Shown one piece after another: positions 8,845 to 18,207 of a stretch of DNA of 64,000 nt; the first letter of the stretch is position 1; each line of letters opens with the position of its first letter. Below the pieces are notes generated by a model. That model was given only the letters and a program-made list of their open reading frames with translations, had not been told where the DNA came from and ran no database searches. This DNA comes from Alkalibacterium gilvum (GTDB taxonomy: Bacteria > Bacillota > Bacilli > Lactobacillales > Carnobacteriaceae_A), in the NCBI RefSeq assembly GCF_900109085.1, contig NZ_FNYW01000002.1:1-64000 (forward strand), read 5' to 3'. The position numbers and the translations under genes were made by a program.

Positions 8845-10059
8845 ATGAGTAAAGTATTTATAGCCGGAGCGAAACGAACACCTATAGGTTCTTTTTTAGG
8901 CGCACTAAAAGGTGTATCTGCTTCAGATTTAGGAAGCTATGCTATAAAAGGTGTCCTCGAACAGAGTGGTATTAATCATAAAGATATTGATGAGGTCGTC
9001 TTAGGAAACGTCCTTCCTGCAGGGCAGGGACAAGGTGTAGCAAGGCAAGCGTCAATCAAAGCGGGAATAGAAGTTGAAGTGCCTGCTTATTCACTGAATA
9101 TGGTTTGCGGGAGTGGTATGAAATCAGTCATCAATGCTTATCTTGGTGTAAAAGCAGGGGAGTATCAAGCCATTGTAGCGGGTGGAACGGAATCCATGAG
9201 TCAGGCGCCGTATCTTATTCCTGGAAGCACACGCACAGGGCATAAAATGGGTGGATATAAAGTAGGAGACCACATGTTGGATGATGCCTTAACAGATGCA
9301 TTTGAAGGCTATCACATGGGTGTAACTGCAGAAAATATTGTGGAACGCTATGGCATTACACGTGAAGAACAGGATGCGTTTGCGATTGTATCTCAAAAAC
9401 GCGCAATCGAAGCAGTGGATAAGGGAGCATTTAAAGACGAAATTGTTCCTGTTGAAACAAAAGTGCGTCGTGAGAAAGTTGTCATCGACACGGATGAATA
9501 CCCTAACCGTAAAACGACCGAAGAAAAACTCAATACACTTCGACCTGCCTTTAAAAAAGATGGGTCAGTGACTGCAGGAAATGCGTCAGGGATTAATGAT
9601 GGTGCAAGTGCTACGCTAATTGTAGGCGAAGACTACTTAAAAGCGAACAACTTGAATCCATTAGTTGAAATTGTTTCAGTCGGGCAAGGTGGTGTAGACC
9701 CTTCAGTTATGGGACTTGGGCCCACACCAGCAATCAAACAAGCTATGAAAAAAGCTGATATTTCATTTGAGGATATTGATATTTTTGAACTGAATGAAGC
9801 CTTTGCCTCTCAAAGTCTTGGTGTCATCAAAGAAATATCTGATGCTTTTGATGTAAGCAAAGACTATATGCTAGAACGCACGAATGTGAATGGTGGGGCG
9901 ATTTCCCTAGGTCATCCAGTAGGGGCTAGCGGCAATCGTATTTTAGTTACCCTTATTCACGCAATGAAAAAACGTAAACTGAAATATGGACTGGCCTCAC
10001 TCTGTATTGGCGGAGGCATGGGTGTTGCTGTTTTAGTTAAGAATTCAGATATCGACTAA
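8845..10059 (+). CDS. Acetyl-CoA C-acetyltransferase (thiolase)
   Basis: The 404-residue protein is a type II thiolase that condenses two acetyl-CoA to acetoacetyl-CoA. The nucleophilic Cys is C88 in NMVCGSGMKS. The GHPVGASG histidine motif and the second Cys in CIGGGMG near the C-terminus are intact. In lactic acid bacteria this step feeds the mevalonate pathway, often as the N-terminal half of a fused MvaE. Here it is a free-standing gene, and no HMG-CoA gene is in the window. The isoprenoid-using crtMN genes are 0.9 kb downstream, which is suggestive only. GAAGGGAAG precedes the start. Confidence 0.9.
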   Translation: MSKVFIAGAKRTPIGSFLGALKGVSASDLGSYAIKGVLEQSGINHKDIDEVVLGNVLPAGQGQGVARQASIKAGIEVEVPAYSLNMVCGSGMKSVINAYLGVKAGEYQAIVAGGTESMSQAPYLIPGSTRTGHKMGGYKVGDHMLDDALTDAFEGYHMGVTAENIVERYGITREEQDAFAIVSQKRAIEAVDKGAFKDEIVPVETKVRREKVVIDTDEYPNRKTTEEKLNTLRPAFKKDGSVTAGNASGINDGASATLIVGEDYLKANNLNPLVEIVSVGQGGVDPSVMGLGPTPAIKQAMKKADISFEDIDIFELNEAFASQSLGVIKEISDAFDVSKDYMLERTNVNGGAISLGHPVGASGNRILVTLIHAMKKRKLKYGLASLCIGGGMGVAVLVKNSDID

Positions 10060-10149
10060 CTAGCAGCAACCAGTATCTTTTTATTCTATTCGATTAATAT
10101 ACTGTTTTCAGTTAAACTGTGAGTAAGTTTAACAAAGGAGGTTTTATTA

Positions 10150-10323
10150 ATGAATAGAAAAAAATTAACAAAATCATCTACAGATCGCATTTTATCAGGA
10201 GTGTGTGGAGGATTCGCAGAATTCTTTGGGATTTCTCCATTAGCTATAAGATTAATATTTGTTTTGCTGCCATCGAATATACTGCTTTATATTATTCTTG
10301 CACTGATAATGCCTGAAGAATAA
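10150..10323 (+). CDS. Small PspC-domain membrane protein
   Basis: This 57-residue ORF begins MNRKKLTKSSTDRILSGVCG and continues with GFAEFFGISPLAIRLIF, then a hydrophobic helix, and ends MPEE. This is the compact PspC fold: a basic N-terminus, the SGVCGGxAEYFGI motif, then one to two membrane helices. A near-perfect AAAGGAGG lies 9 bases upstream. PspC proteins are envelope-stress sensors or partners in other bacteria. Small single-domain versions are common in Firmicutes and their function is unknown. A strong terminator follows directly. Confidence 0.85.
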   Translation: MNRKKLTKSSTDRILSGVCGGFAEFFGISPLAIRLIFVLLPSNILLYIILALIMPEE

Positions 10324-10340
10324 AACAACTTATTAAAAAG

Positions 10341-10384
10341 CGCTCATAGAGAATGATGAATAATATTCTCTATGAGCGTTTTTT
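10341..10384 (+). terminator. Intrinsic terminator
   Basis: Arms CGCTCATAGAGAAT (10341-10354) and ATTCTCTATGAGCG (10365-10378) pair perfectly and are followed by six T. Confidence 0.92.
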
Positions 10385-10434
10385 ATGAGCTTATCTAAGG
10401 GGAGAAAGTATAAGATCTTGAATGGTTAAAATGT

Positions 10435-10461
10435 TAAAAGCGTTTTCATATGTGTTATACT
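10435..10461 (+). promoter_or_regulatory. Candidate cre site over a promoter
   Basis: TAAAAGCGTTTTCA (10435-10448) matches the cre consensus at all but one position. It lies where the -35 element should be, and TATACT (10456-10461) is the -10. Repression by CcpA of the small gene at 10508 would follow. The arrangement resembles the one at 1089-1113. Confidence 0.55.
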
Positions 10462-10507
10462 GAGTATAGAGTAGGATTGAATGGTAGCTAAGAAAGGATG
10501 AACTGTT

Positions 10508-10732
10508 ATGTTATTCACTGAAGTACCTGATGAGAAAGCAAGAGACAAACATCCGGCCGAAATATTATCTATTGTTACTGGCATTGATAAAGATGTGATC
10601 ATGAAGGGCGTTCATAAACATGGTTATCAGGGCATCTTGGATGATCCATCCTTACTAGATATTTCAAAAAAAGATCAACAGCGCATTATTGGAGCAAGGA
10701 AATTAGGTTATCTTGATGCGACATTTTTATAA
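10508..10732 (+). CDS. Small uncharacterised protein with helical repeats
   Basis: I do not recognise this 74-residue soluble protein. The pattern PAEILSIVTGIDKD...GYQGILDDPSLLDISKKDQQRI is helical and reminds me of helix-hairpin-helix-type segments as found in the N-terminus of RadC-like proteins. The match is weak and no enzymatic domain follows. AAAGGATG lies upstream of the start. It is a single-gene unit between a candidate cre-controlled promoter and a terminator. Confidence 0.6.
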   Translation: MLFTEVPDEKARDKHPAEILSIVTGIDKDVIMKGVHKHGYQGILDDPSLLDISKKDQQRIIGARKLGYLDATFL

Positions 10733-10738
10733 GAAAGT

Positions 10739-10770
10739 AAAAGCTACTCTTTGGATAGGGTAGCTTTTGT
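10739..10770 (+). terminator. Intrinsic terminator (weak tail)
   Basis: AAAAGCTACTCT (10739-10750) pairs with AGGGTAGCTTTT (10757-10768) around TTGGAT. The T run is short. Confidence 0.6.
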
Positions 10771-10901
10771 TATGGGGAGAATCAGTTTGAGTATCGTGCT
10801 TAGAAACGTCAAAACCGTTGTAAGTGTAGAAAGTAAAGGTTATTTCATTCAACAAAAGGATAGGTATATGGTAATGTATTAAGTAAGATGTGGAAACCAT
10901 C

Positions 10902-10932
10902 GTTATGAAAAATATATCTATATATTCATAAC
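10902..10932. promoter_or_regulatory. Imperfect palindrome before crtM
   Basis: GTTATGAA (10902-10909) and TTCATAAC (10925-10932) form the arms of a 31-bp A+T-rich palindrome that ends 29 bp before the crtM start. It could be an operator or a 5' hairpin of the crtMN mRNA. Confidence 0.4.
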
Positions 10933-10961
10933 CCCCTCAAAAATATAGAGGAGGAACAGTA

Positions 10962-11846
10962 ATGGATGAAAAAAATAAGATGAATGTGGAAATAGCAAAA
11001 GCATATGCTTATTGTGAAAAAATAATAAAAAAACACTCAAAAAGTTTCTACTTTGCTTTTTCAAAACTACCTAAAGAAAAAGCGAATGCTGTTTATGCAA
11101 TTTATGCATTTTGTCGGTTAGCAGATGATAGTATTGATGAGGCTGAAACAAAAGAAGAACAAGCAAAAGCATTGAAAAAATTAACAGAAGAATTGAAAGA
11201 GTTTGAACAGGGAGTAGAAGCTGATCAGTACCTATGGATCGTGTTGAGAGATGTGTTCAACCGCTATAGTATGTCTGTGCAACCTTTTTATGATCAGATT
11301 AAGGGGCAGACAATGGATTATTACTTTAAACAGCCCCAAACAATGAAAGAGTTGGAAGACTATAGTTACTATGTGGCTGGTTCTGTAGGCTTAATGTTAT
11401 TGCCGATCATTGCAAGTGAGAACCATAAGCATTTAGAAGGTGAAGCAATAGCTTTGGGTGTCGCTATGCAATTAACTAATATTTTAAGAGATATCGGTGA
11501 AGATTTCAAAGAAATCAGGCGTATTTACTTACCCAAAGATGTAATGGCTCAATTTGGCTATAGCGAGGCGGAACTCGCTAAGGAAGTGATCAACGATGTA
11601 CTTATTCAAATGTGGGAATATATTGCCTCACGAGCAGAACAATTATATGACGACTTTTCGCAGTCACTGAAGCACTTTGATAAGGATAGCCAGCAGCAAG
11701 TAGCATTGGCTGCAAAGGTGTACGAAGGCATTATAAATGCAGTGAGAGAGAATCGCTATGATTGTTCTACTATGAAAAATAAAACATCAACCGCAACAAA
11801 AGCTCTGTTATATAAGGATGTAAAAAATAATTTTTCGGCTAGATAA
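10962..11846 (+). CDS. crtM: Dehydrosqualene (4,4'-diapophytoene) synthase CrtM
   Basis: The 294-residue protein belongs to the squalene/phytoene synthase family and is expected to join two farnesyl diphosphates head to head to give C30 dehydrosqualene. Both Mg-binding aspartate motifs are present: DDSID (55-59) and DIGED near 170. SKSFYFAFSKLP near the N-terminus is typical of the family. The C30 assignment, rather than C40, is inferred from pairing with a crtN-type desaturase in a Firmicute. GAGGAGGAA lies before ATG 10962. The crtN gene follows 45 bp later in the same direction. Confidence 0.9.
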   Translation: MDEKNKMNVEIAKAYAYCEKIIKKHSKSFYFAFSKLPKEKANAVYAIYAFCRLADDSIDEAETKEEQAKALKKLTEELKEFEQGVEADQYLWIVLRDVFNRYSMSVQPFYDQIKGQTMDYYFKQPQTMKELEDYSYYVAGSVGLMLLPIIASENHKHLEGEAIALGVAMQLTNILRDIGEDFKEIRRIYLPKDVMAQFGYSEAELAKEVINDVLIQMWEYIASRAEQLYDDFSQSLKHFDKDSQQQVALAAKVYEGIINAVRENRYDCSTMKNKTSTATKALLYKDVKNNFSAR

Positions 11847-11891
11847 CAAAAGTTTAAAAGAATAACGAGTGTTTATACGGGAGGAATAGCG

Positions 11892-13385
11892 ATGGTTAAA
11901 TATAAGGATATAGTAGTTATTGGCGGCGGACTAGGTGGACTATCCGCCGCTATTTCTTTAGCGCAAAAAGGGTATTCTGTTTCATTATATGAAAAAAACG
12001 CACATCTTGGAGGGAAATTAAATCGTCTAGAGACTGAAGACTACGGTTTTGATTTAGGTCCTTCTATACTAACGATGCCACATATTTTTAGAAACTTGTT
12101 TGATAAAAGTGGAAAGAATATGGAAGATTATTTTTCAATCAAACAATTAAATCATGAATGGCGTTCGTTTTTTATGGATGGGACAGTGCTGGATTTATAC
12201 AATTCAATAGATGATATGCAGCAAAAAAATAGCGAATTATCCACAAAAGATATCAAAGAGTTGAAAGCATTTCTTAACTACACAAAAGAATTATATGAAA
12301 AAACAGAAGAAGGTTATTTTAATAAAGGCTTAGATACGATGAAGGAAGTGCTAGAACATCATGGATACATTAGCGCTCTGAAAGATTTTGATTACTTTCA
12401 TACACTGTCTCAAGGTATAAATAAACGTATTTCAAATCCATACTTAAGTGATATGCTACAATATTTCATCAAATATGTAGGCTCTTCTGCAGATAATGCC
12501 CCTGCCATTTTGAATGTCTTGCCATATGTCCAGCATGACTTTGGGCTCTGGTATGTTGAAGGAGGGATGCACAAGCTAGGAGAGGGTTTAGTCAGGCTTG
12601 CTGAAGAAGTTGGTGTAGAACTTAACACGGAAATAGAAGTGAAAAAAATAATCACAGATACTAATAATGATGTTTCAGGTGTTGAATTGGCTTCCGGGGA
12701 GACTATCTTCTCAAAGCGTGTCGTGTCAAATATGGAAGTGATCCCAGCGTATCAGCGATTGCTTGAAATGGATAAAGAAGAGGTAGAGAAACTTGAAAGA
12801 AAATTCGAACCCGCTGCCTCAGGGCTGGTACTGCATTTGGTTGTGGATAGAGAATATCCACAACTTGCCCATCACAATTTTTTCTTTTCTGCTGATTCAA
12901 AGAAGAATTATGAAACGGTTTTTGATAAGCACGAATTACCCAAAGATCCAACAATATATCTTGTTAACAGCAACAAGACAGATCCAAGTCAGACTATCCC
13001 TGGTCATGAGAACATAAAAATACTCCCGCATATCCCTTACATTCAAGACCAACCATATACTAAAGAAGATTACGCGAAACTTAGAGAACGTGTTTTAATC
13101 AAACTTGAACACATGGGATTGACAGATTTAAGAAAACACATCGTATTTATGGATCAATGGACACCAGAGGATATTGCATCCAATTATTACTCTAATCGAG
13201 GAGCTATTTATGGTGTTGTCTCGGATAAAAAGAAAAATAAAGGATTTAAATTTCCAAAGAAAAGTCAACTCTTTAATAATCTTTATTTTGTTGGAGGGTC
13301 GGTCAATCCGGGTGGAGGCATGCCAATGGTCACCTTAAGTGGTCAGCAAGTGAGTGAATTAATCGAACATGAGGATGAAACGTAA
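11892..13385 (+). CDS. crtN: Dehydrosqualene desaturase CrtN
   Basis: The 497-residue FAD-dependent desaturase starts with a Rossmann motif GGGLGG (11-16) and an acidic strand end followed by HLGGK, as in CrtI/CrtN proteins. The C-terminal [12 protein letters not shown] segment is the family's second FAD motif. It should introduce double bases of conjugation into dehydrosqualene to give yellow 4,4'-diaponeurosporene. It is co-transcribed with crtM. No crtP, crtQ or crtO oxidase or glycosyltransferase gene is near, so a simple yellow triterpenoid is the expected product. Confidence 0.9.
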   Translation: MVKYKDIVVIGGGLGGLSAAISLAQKGYSVSLYEKNAHLGGKLNRLETEDYGFDLGPSILTMPHIFRNLFDKSGKNMEDYFSIKQLNHEWRSFFMDGTVLDLYNSIDDMQQKNSELSTKDIKELKAFLNYTKELYEKTEEGYFNKGLDTMKEVLEHHGYISALKDFDYFHTLSQGINKRISNPYLSDMLQYFIKYVGSSADNAPAILNVLPYVQHDFGLWYVEGGMHKLGEGLVRLAEEVGVELNTEIEVKKIITDTNNDVSGVELASGETIFSKRVVSNMEVIPAYQRLLEMDKEEVEKLERKFEPAASGLVLHLVVDREYPQLAHHNFFFSADSKKNYETVFDKHELPKDPTIYLVNSNKTDPSQTIPGHENIKILPHIPYIQDQPYTKEDYAKLRERVLIKLEHMGLTDLRKHIVFMDQWTPEDIASNYYSNRGAIYGVVSDKKKNKGFKFPKKSQLFNNLYFVGGSVNPGGGMPMVTLSGQQVSELIEHEDET

Positions 13386-13583
13386 ATTAGTTTCTTTAAA
13401 AAAGAGAGTATGTTGCTGTTTCTATCTGTAGAAAAGTAATATGCTCATTGTTGAATTTTATGTTAACGATAGATTTTTGTGTAAAAGTGATGAAATTCAC
13501 AATTTGTTCTAATTTTAAAAAGCTATTAAAAGGCGTTTTATATCTTTAAAATTAGAATATATTCTTTTTGTGAAAAAAGTACT

Positions 13584-13611
13584 TTGATAAAAATAAGATG
13601 CATGGTATTAT
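13584..13611 (+). promoter_or_regulatory. Promoter of first acidic lipoprotein gene
   Basis: TTGATA at 13584-13589 and TATTAT at 13606-13611 (spacer 16, with TG just before the -10 region). Confidence 0.55.
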
Positions 13612-13654
13612 AAATGTGCAATTAATCACAACATAAATGGTAGGAGGAATAGTA

Positions 13655-14215
13655 ATGATTAAGTGGAACAAATTAGCTTTAATTACAGCAAGCATGGGGT
13701 TACTTGCTGCGTGTGGAAATGGTGATTCAGAAGAGGATACAACAGAAGATACAGAGCAGGTGGCAGAGGAATCAAATGAGGAATCTGACGCTACAACCGG
13801 TGCAACACAATCAATTATTGCATCAGCAGATGATTTAGAAAAAGGTATGTCATCTGAAGGTGGCTGGATAGTAATCTTTGAAGGTGACGTAGAGTCTGAT
13901 GAAGAGTTGACACTTGAAGGTGGCGTCGAAAATAATGATGGAGAAATTGCTCGTAAATTAGCATTATACACACAAGACGACGATCGTAACGTCACAAAAC
14001 GCTACACATTGACAGCACCAATGTTGACAGTGGAAAGCGAAAATGCTCGCATTCAAAACGGTACATTCAAAGGTGATGTTCATGTTAATGCAAACAACTT
14101 CCAACTTCCAGGTGGAACAATTGATGGTGACTTGACATTCGCAAGCGAAGAGTTACAAGAGTCAGCACAACTTGAAGAAGGCGAAGTAACAGGCGAAATC
14201 AGCGTCGAAGAATAA
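13655..14215 (+). CDS. Acidic lipoprotein, paralogue 1 (beta-repeat domain)
   Basis: The 186-residue protein has a lipoprotein signal peptide ending in LLAAC (Cys 20) and then a very acidic linker of about 30 residues. The folded domain has short beta-strand repeats such as RIQNGTFKGDVHV and GGTIDGDLTF, reminiscent of the right-handed beta repeats of bactofilin or polymer-forming proteins. It ends in GEISVEE. The next gene encodes a clear paralogue. Function is unknown; it should be anchored on the outer face of the membrane. TAGGAGGAA precedes ATG 13655. The ATG at 13637 lies before that ribosome binding site and is unlikely. Confidence 0.75.
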   Translation: MIKWNKLALITASMGLLAACGNGDSEEDTTEDTEQVAEESNEESDATTGATQSIIASADDLEKGMSSEGGWIVIFEGDVESDEELTLEGGVENNDGEIARKLALYTQDDDRNVTKRYTLTAPMLTVESENARIQNGTFKGDVHVNANNFQLPGGTIDGDLTFASEELQESAQLEEGEVTGEISVEE

Positions 14216-14242
14216 ACGCGAATAGTAAATAAATACAACGGA

Positions 14243-14272
14243 GGCTGGGACTATTTTGTCCTAGCCTTTTTT
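14243..14272 (+). terminator. Intrinsic terminator
   Basis: GGCTGGGAC (14243-14251) pairs with GTCCTAGCC (14258-14266), followed by TTTTTT. Confidence 0.88.
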
Positions 14273-14324
14273 CTTGCTCTGGATGAATTTAATAAGCATA
14301 TTATATTAGAAAAACATGATATTG

Positions 14325-14353
14325 TTGACGGCTTCACATAAGTATTATATAGT
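14325..14353 (+). promoter_or_regulatory. Promoter of second acidic lipoprotein gene
   Basis: TTGACG (14325-14330), a 17-bp spacer and TATAGT (14348-14353) form a near-consensus vegetative promoter. The mRNA leader is about 105 nt. Confidence 0.75.
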
Positions 14354-14465
14354 AATATTTAGTAGTGAACGAATCGAATGTCCGGTCAACACCTTTCTCT
14401 CCTTCAATTCTGTTCATCCTACGTCATTTAAAAACAAGCTTTATCAAGAAAGGTAAGGGATAAAT

Positions 14466-15011
14466 ATGAGTTTATTGAAAAAGAAACTAGTTGCTGGAGC
14501 TGCATTTGTAGCGTTAGGCGGATTTTTAGGTGCATGTGGCTCTGACGATGCGGCTGAAGATACTACTGAAGAAACAGAAGATGCTGTCACTGCTGCTTCT
14601 GTCACAGATAAAGCAGACGAAGTTGTTGCTTCATTAAAAGAAGACGGAAACTGGATCACAGCTATTACTGCTGACGTAACCGTGGAAGAAGACTTGACAG
14701 TTTCAGGTACATTCCACGATGGTGGAGATGAATCAGCAGATGAATACCGTAAATTTGCATTATATGAACAAGATGATGAACGTGTTGTTACTGATGAGTT
14801 TACATTGACAGTTCCTATGATGACGGTTGAATCACCAAACTTCCGTATACAAAATGGTACAGTTGACGGAGATGTTTACGTAGATGCAGAAGGTTTCGAA
14901 CTAAAAGAATCTACAGTAACAGGCGATGTAACATTCTCATCTCAAGAAATGATGGATGCAGCAATGATGGACGAAGGAACTGTTGAAGGTGAAGTAAGCG
15001 TCGAAGAATAA
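14466..15011 (+). CDS. Acidic lipoprotein, paralogue 2 (beta-repeat domain)
   Basis: The 181-residue protein has a lipoprotein signal with lipobox FLGAC (Cys 24) and an acidic linker. Its domain aligns along its length with the preceding gene: both have the TVES-x-N-x-RIQNGT core, GDV-x-V, G-D-x-TF-x-S and a GE-x-SVEE ending. It is a tandem duplication that has since diverged, and it has its own strong promoter, so the two may be used under different conditions. Function is unknown. A cell-surface scaffold or sensor role is a guess from the bactofilin-like repeats. Confidence 0.75.
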   Translation: MSLLKKKLVAGAAFVALGGFLGACGSDDAAEDTTEETEDAVTAASVTDKADEVVASLKEDGNWITAITADVTVEEDLTVSGTFHDGGDESADEYRKFALYEQDDERVVTDEFTLTVPMMTVESPNFRIQNGTVDGDVYVDAEGFELKESTVTGDVTFSSQEMMDAAMMDEGTVEGEVSVEE

Positions 15012-15332
15012 GCGGCGTTGAGTCACTCTTTATTACCCAATAAGTTATATGCTATGTGTTCTCGTGACATTCAACCTATCGGACTTAGGAGAGATGAATG
15101 ATCCAGGGACAGTTTAAATACTATTTAATCAAGAGCCTTGTTTCAGTTAAATAACTGAGATGAGGCTCTTGTTGTATATTAATAACCGATACGTTATTGA
15201 TTTGTGTGTGCAAAAGAGCTATAGTGTATCGTTTTTAACTAATAGTGTGTTGTTTGTTGAAAAACAGTGTATACTAGTATTTAAAGACAAACCTTTATAT
15301 TAATTAACGATACACTTAAAGGAGGAGAAGGA
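15012..15332. other. Intergenic region before levR
   Basis: No gene is seen here. The stretch holds a hairpin at 15130-15171 (CAAGAGCC...GGCTCTTG with an inner TCAGTTA/TAACTGA stem) that may end the lipoprotein transcript, though its T tail is poor. A palindrome AATAAC...GTTATT lies at 15181-15198. The inverted half-sites listed separately follow, then a TATACT -10 candidate at 15270-15275. Confidence 0.6.
15224..15316. promoter_or_regulatory. Inverted half-sites flanking the levR promoter
   Basis: GTGTATCGTT (15224-15233) and its exact complement AACGATACAC (15306-15315) bracket the presumed levR promoter. A one-base variant of the same motif forms both arms of the palindrome between levR and the sigma-54 promoter (18208-18240). 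Confidence 0.45.
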
Positions 15333-18194
15333 ATGAATCGCAAACAGCGTGTTTTAAACTATGTAAATGAAGCTTGCGCATCCTTTAAACCGCAAGATAT
15401 AGAAAAAGGAATGGGAATTACGACGAGAGAAGTAGCTGAAGCGCTGGACAGCATTCGCAGTAATATTTCCAAAGATTTGAACCAATTAACTAGAGATGGA
15501 GAACTTAAAAAAATTGAAGGTAGGCCAGTTCGCTTTATTTCCATTGAAAAAGCGCGACACAAACCACTGACTAAACATGTTTCTAGTTACAAGGAAAAGG
15601 AGCAAGCATCTGTTGGTGTTGCCCAAGAAGTTTTGGATTTTTCATATAATAAGACTCAGGATATCTTTAATACAATCATTGGATCAAACGGCAGCATAAA
15701 AAATGCTGTGGATCAAGCGAAAGCAGCTGTCTTATACCCACCCAAAGGACTAAATACACTGATTACCGGCCCAACAGGTTCAGGAAAATCTTTTTTTGCT
15801 CATGCTATGTTTAGATTCGCTCAATCCAAAGAACTGATTGATTCCGATAGGGAACTAGCTGTATTTAACTGTGCGGATTATGCGACCAACCCCCAACTTT
15901 TGATGAGTTATCTCTTTGGTTATGCTCAAGGGGCCTTTACTGGTGCGGCCAATGCGAAAGAAGGGTTGATTCAACAAGCGGATGGCGGCATGCTATTCCT
16001 GGATGAAGTGCACAGGCTACCACCTGAGGGACAAGAAATGGTGTTTTCCTTTATGGATACTGGTACATACAGTCGCCTAGGTGAAACGGGAAAAAACAGA
16101 ACAGCTAATGTCCGAATCGTTTGTGCAACAACAGAAGATCCTAAGTCTACATTCTTGGATACATTTATGCGACGTATTCCAATCAATATTCATCTTCCCT
16201 CATTTAAAGAAAGACCCGTTACTGAACAATTAGATTTAGTTAAACTTCTGACTGGCCTTGAGGCAAACCGTATACAACGTAGGATTACACTTAATGAAGA
16301 AGTTGTAAAAGGGTTGATAGCAAGTGTTGGATATGGAAACGTTGGTCAACTGAAATCATCGATACAACTTGTATGCGCGCGCGGGTTCATGAATCAATTA
16401 AATAAAGATGAAATTTCGCTAACAGTAAAAGATCTGCCAGAAAATATAAAGGATCATCTCGTTGGTTTGTCTTCCAATCGATCAGAACAAACTGATTTAT
16501 CCAAGTATGTGGAAGCTCAGATGACCATCAACCCGAACGAGCCTTTTTATAAAATGGCTGTGGATTCATATGAACTACCATACAATATCTATGACATTAT
16601 AGGAGACAAAGCAGCTCTACTGGAAGCAGAAGGCTTAGACCAAGATTCAATTAATCAATATATTTCAACGGATATCAATGTGCACTTAAAATCTTTTTAC
16701 CGTAATCATGGGTTTTCATTTCAGACTGAATCAAAATTAGCTGAGGTGGTTAATAAGGAAGTAATACAATTTGCCCACCAAATTGTGGGAGAAGTAGAAG
16801 AAGCTTTAGGCGGGTCTTTCAAACAGAACTTTATTTACGCAATGAGCTTACATATTAGCTCCTTGTTAAGTAAGATTAGTAGTGGTCAGGAAAGAATCAT
16901 CAACAAACGTATTCGTGAAATGGCTATGACCTACTCTACAGAATACGTTGTTGCTGAAGACGTTAAAAATAAGATTGCGACCTATTTTGATGTAACTATT
17001 CCCGATAATGAGGTATACTATCTCACTGTTTTATTGGTTTCGCTTAAAGAAGAGTTATCTTCTGGACGTGTGGGGATTGTTATTGCGACGCATGGCAATT
17101 CTACTGCTAGTAGCATGGCTAGGGTAGCGGAAGAACTCCTTGATACGAATGGCGTTGCAGCTATCGATATGCCATTGGATATGTCTCCAAAAGTCGTTTA
17201 TGAACGTATAAAAAAAGCAGTAATAGACGTTAATGAAGGGAGCGGTGTCTTATTGCTTGTCGATATGGGATCCCTAGCAACATTTGAAACAGCCTTGCAG
17301 AAGGAAACAGGTATTCATATACGCTCAATTGACATGGTTTCGACAGCGATTGTGCTTGAAGCTGTAAGAAAAGCTTCCCTAGTGGATGCAGATATCGAAT
17401 TACTATACGAATCATTAACAAAGTTCAGTGGTTATACAAAAGAGTTGCCCGGTCATAATAGCGAACGCAAGCCCTCTTCGCGTAAGCCACCTATTTTATT
17501 GGCCGTATGCGCCAGTGGTGAAGGGACGGCTCAAAAATTAAAAGATATCATTGAAAAAGTATTGGTTGAATCAAATGATTCTGGAATAAAGGTGATGACG
17601 TGCTCGGTCGCTGACCTTGAAACCAAAATAAGCGAATGGCAGAAAAAATACACAATCATTGCCTCAACAGGTATAGTGGATCCAAAGATTCAAGCCCCCT
17701 TTATTCCGCTTGAACGATTTATTGAAGACAAGCCAGAACAGTTACTGAAAAAAATTATAAGTCTTACAATAAAAGAATCAATGGGAACATTACCAAATAA
17801 AAATAATGCACAAGCAGTCATCTATTCATATGTAGAAGAAAACTTTGCGTATATAAATCCTAAAAAAATCGTTCCCATATTATGGACATTTGTTAATGAG
17901 TGTGGGAAATTAAGAGTTCAGAACAGCGACCAGTATGCCTTTCATATCAATTTAGCTTTTCATATGGCAGGTCTGATTGAACGCCGACTTCAAAACGAAC
18001 AGTTAAATTTAGAAAAAGAAGAACAAGATGATATGAAAGATCACCCACTCTATCCTAAGTTAAAACGGTTAGTCAAAACGTTTGAAGATAAGACTCAGTT
18101 GACGATACCATCAGAGGAGTATCGATACATTTTTTATTTCATTACAAAAGAACAAGGACACATGGAAGACATTGACACACTGTTAATGGATTAA
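15333..18194 (+). CDS. levR: LevR/ManR-type sigma-54 activator with PTS regulation domains
   Basis: The 953-residue protein has the LevR layout: an N-terminal winged helix (about 1-75), an AAA+ sigma-54 interaction domain with Walker A GPTGSGKS (146-153) and the sigma-54 contact loop GAFTGA (200-205), a PRD, an EIIA-Man-like domain with IATHGNSTASS near 590, an EIIB-Gat-like domain (VCASGEGTAQ near 725) and a second PRD at the C-terminus. It should activate the PTS operon downstream, controlled by PTS phosphorylation on PRD and EII-like histidines. AAAGGAGGAG precedes ATG 15333. It needs RpoN, whose gene here is split by an IS. Confidence 0.93.
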   Translation: MNRKQRVLNYVNEACASFKPQDIEKGMGITTREVAEALDSIRSNISKDLNQLTRDGELKKIEGRPVRFISIEKARHKPLTKHVSSYKEKEQASVGVAQEVLDFSYNKTQDIFNTIIGSNGSIKNAVDQAKAAVLYPPKGLNTLITGPTGSGKSFFAHAMFRFAQSKELIDSDRELAVFNCADYATNPQLLMSYLFGYAQGAFTGAANAKEGLIQQADGGMLFLDEVHRLPPEGQEMVFSFMDTGTYSRLGETGKNRTANVRIVCATTEDPKSTFLDTFMRRIPINIHLPSFKERPVTEQLDLVKLLTGLEANRIQRRITLNEEVVKGLIASVGYGNVGQLKSSIQLVCARGFMNQLNKDEISLTVKDLPENIKDHLVGLSSNRSEQTDLSKYVEAQMTINPNEPFYKMAVDSYELPYNIYDIIGDKAALLEAEGLDQDSINQYISTDINVHLKSFYRNHGFSFQTESKLAEVVNKEVIQFAHQIVGEVEEALGGSFKQNFIYAMSLHISSLLSKISSGQERIINKRIREMAMTYSTEYVVAEDVKNKIATYFDVTIPDNEVYYLTVLLVSLKEELSSGRVGIVIATHGNSTASSMARVAEELLDTNGVAAIDMPLDMSPKVVYERIKKAVIDVNEGSGVLLLVDMGSLATFETALQKETGIHIRSIDMVSTAIVLEAVRKASLVDADIELLYESLTKFSGYTKELPGHNSERKPSSRKPPILLAVCASGEGTAQKLKDIIEKVLVESNDSGIKVMTCSVADLETKISEWQKKYTIIASTGIVDPKIQAPFIPLERFIEDKPEQLLKKIISLTIKESMGTLPNKNNAQAVIYSYVEENFAYINPKKIVPILWTFVNECGKLRVQNSDQYAFHINLAFHMAGLIERRLQNEQLNLEKEEQDDMKDHPLYPKLKRLVKTFEDKTQLTIPSEEYRYIFYFITKEQGHMEDIDTLLMD

Positions 18195-18207
18195 TACACT
18201 AATAGCT

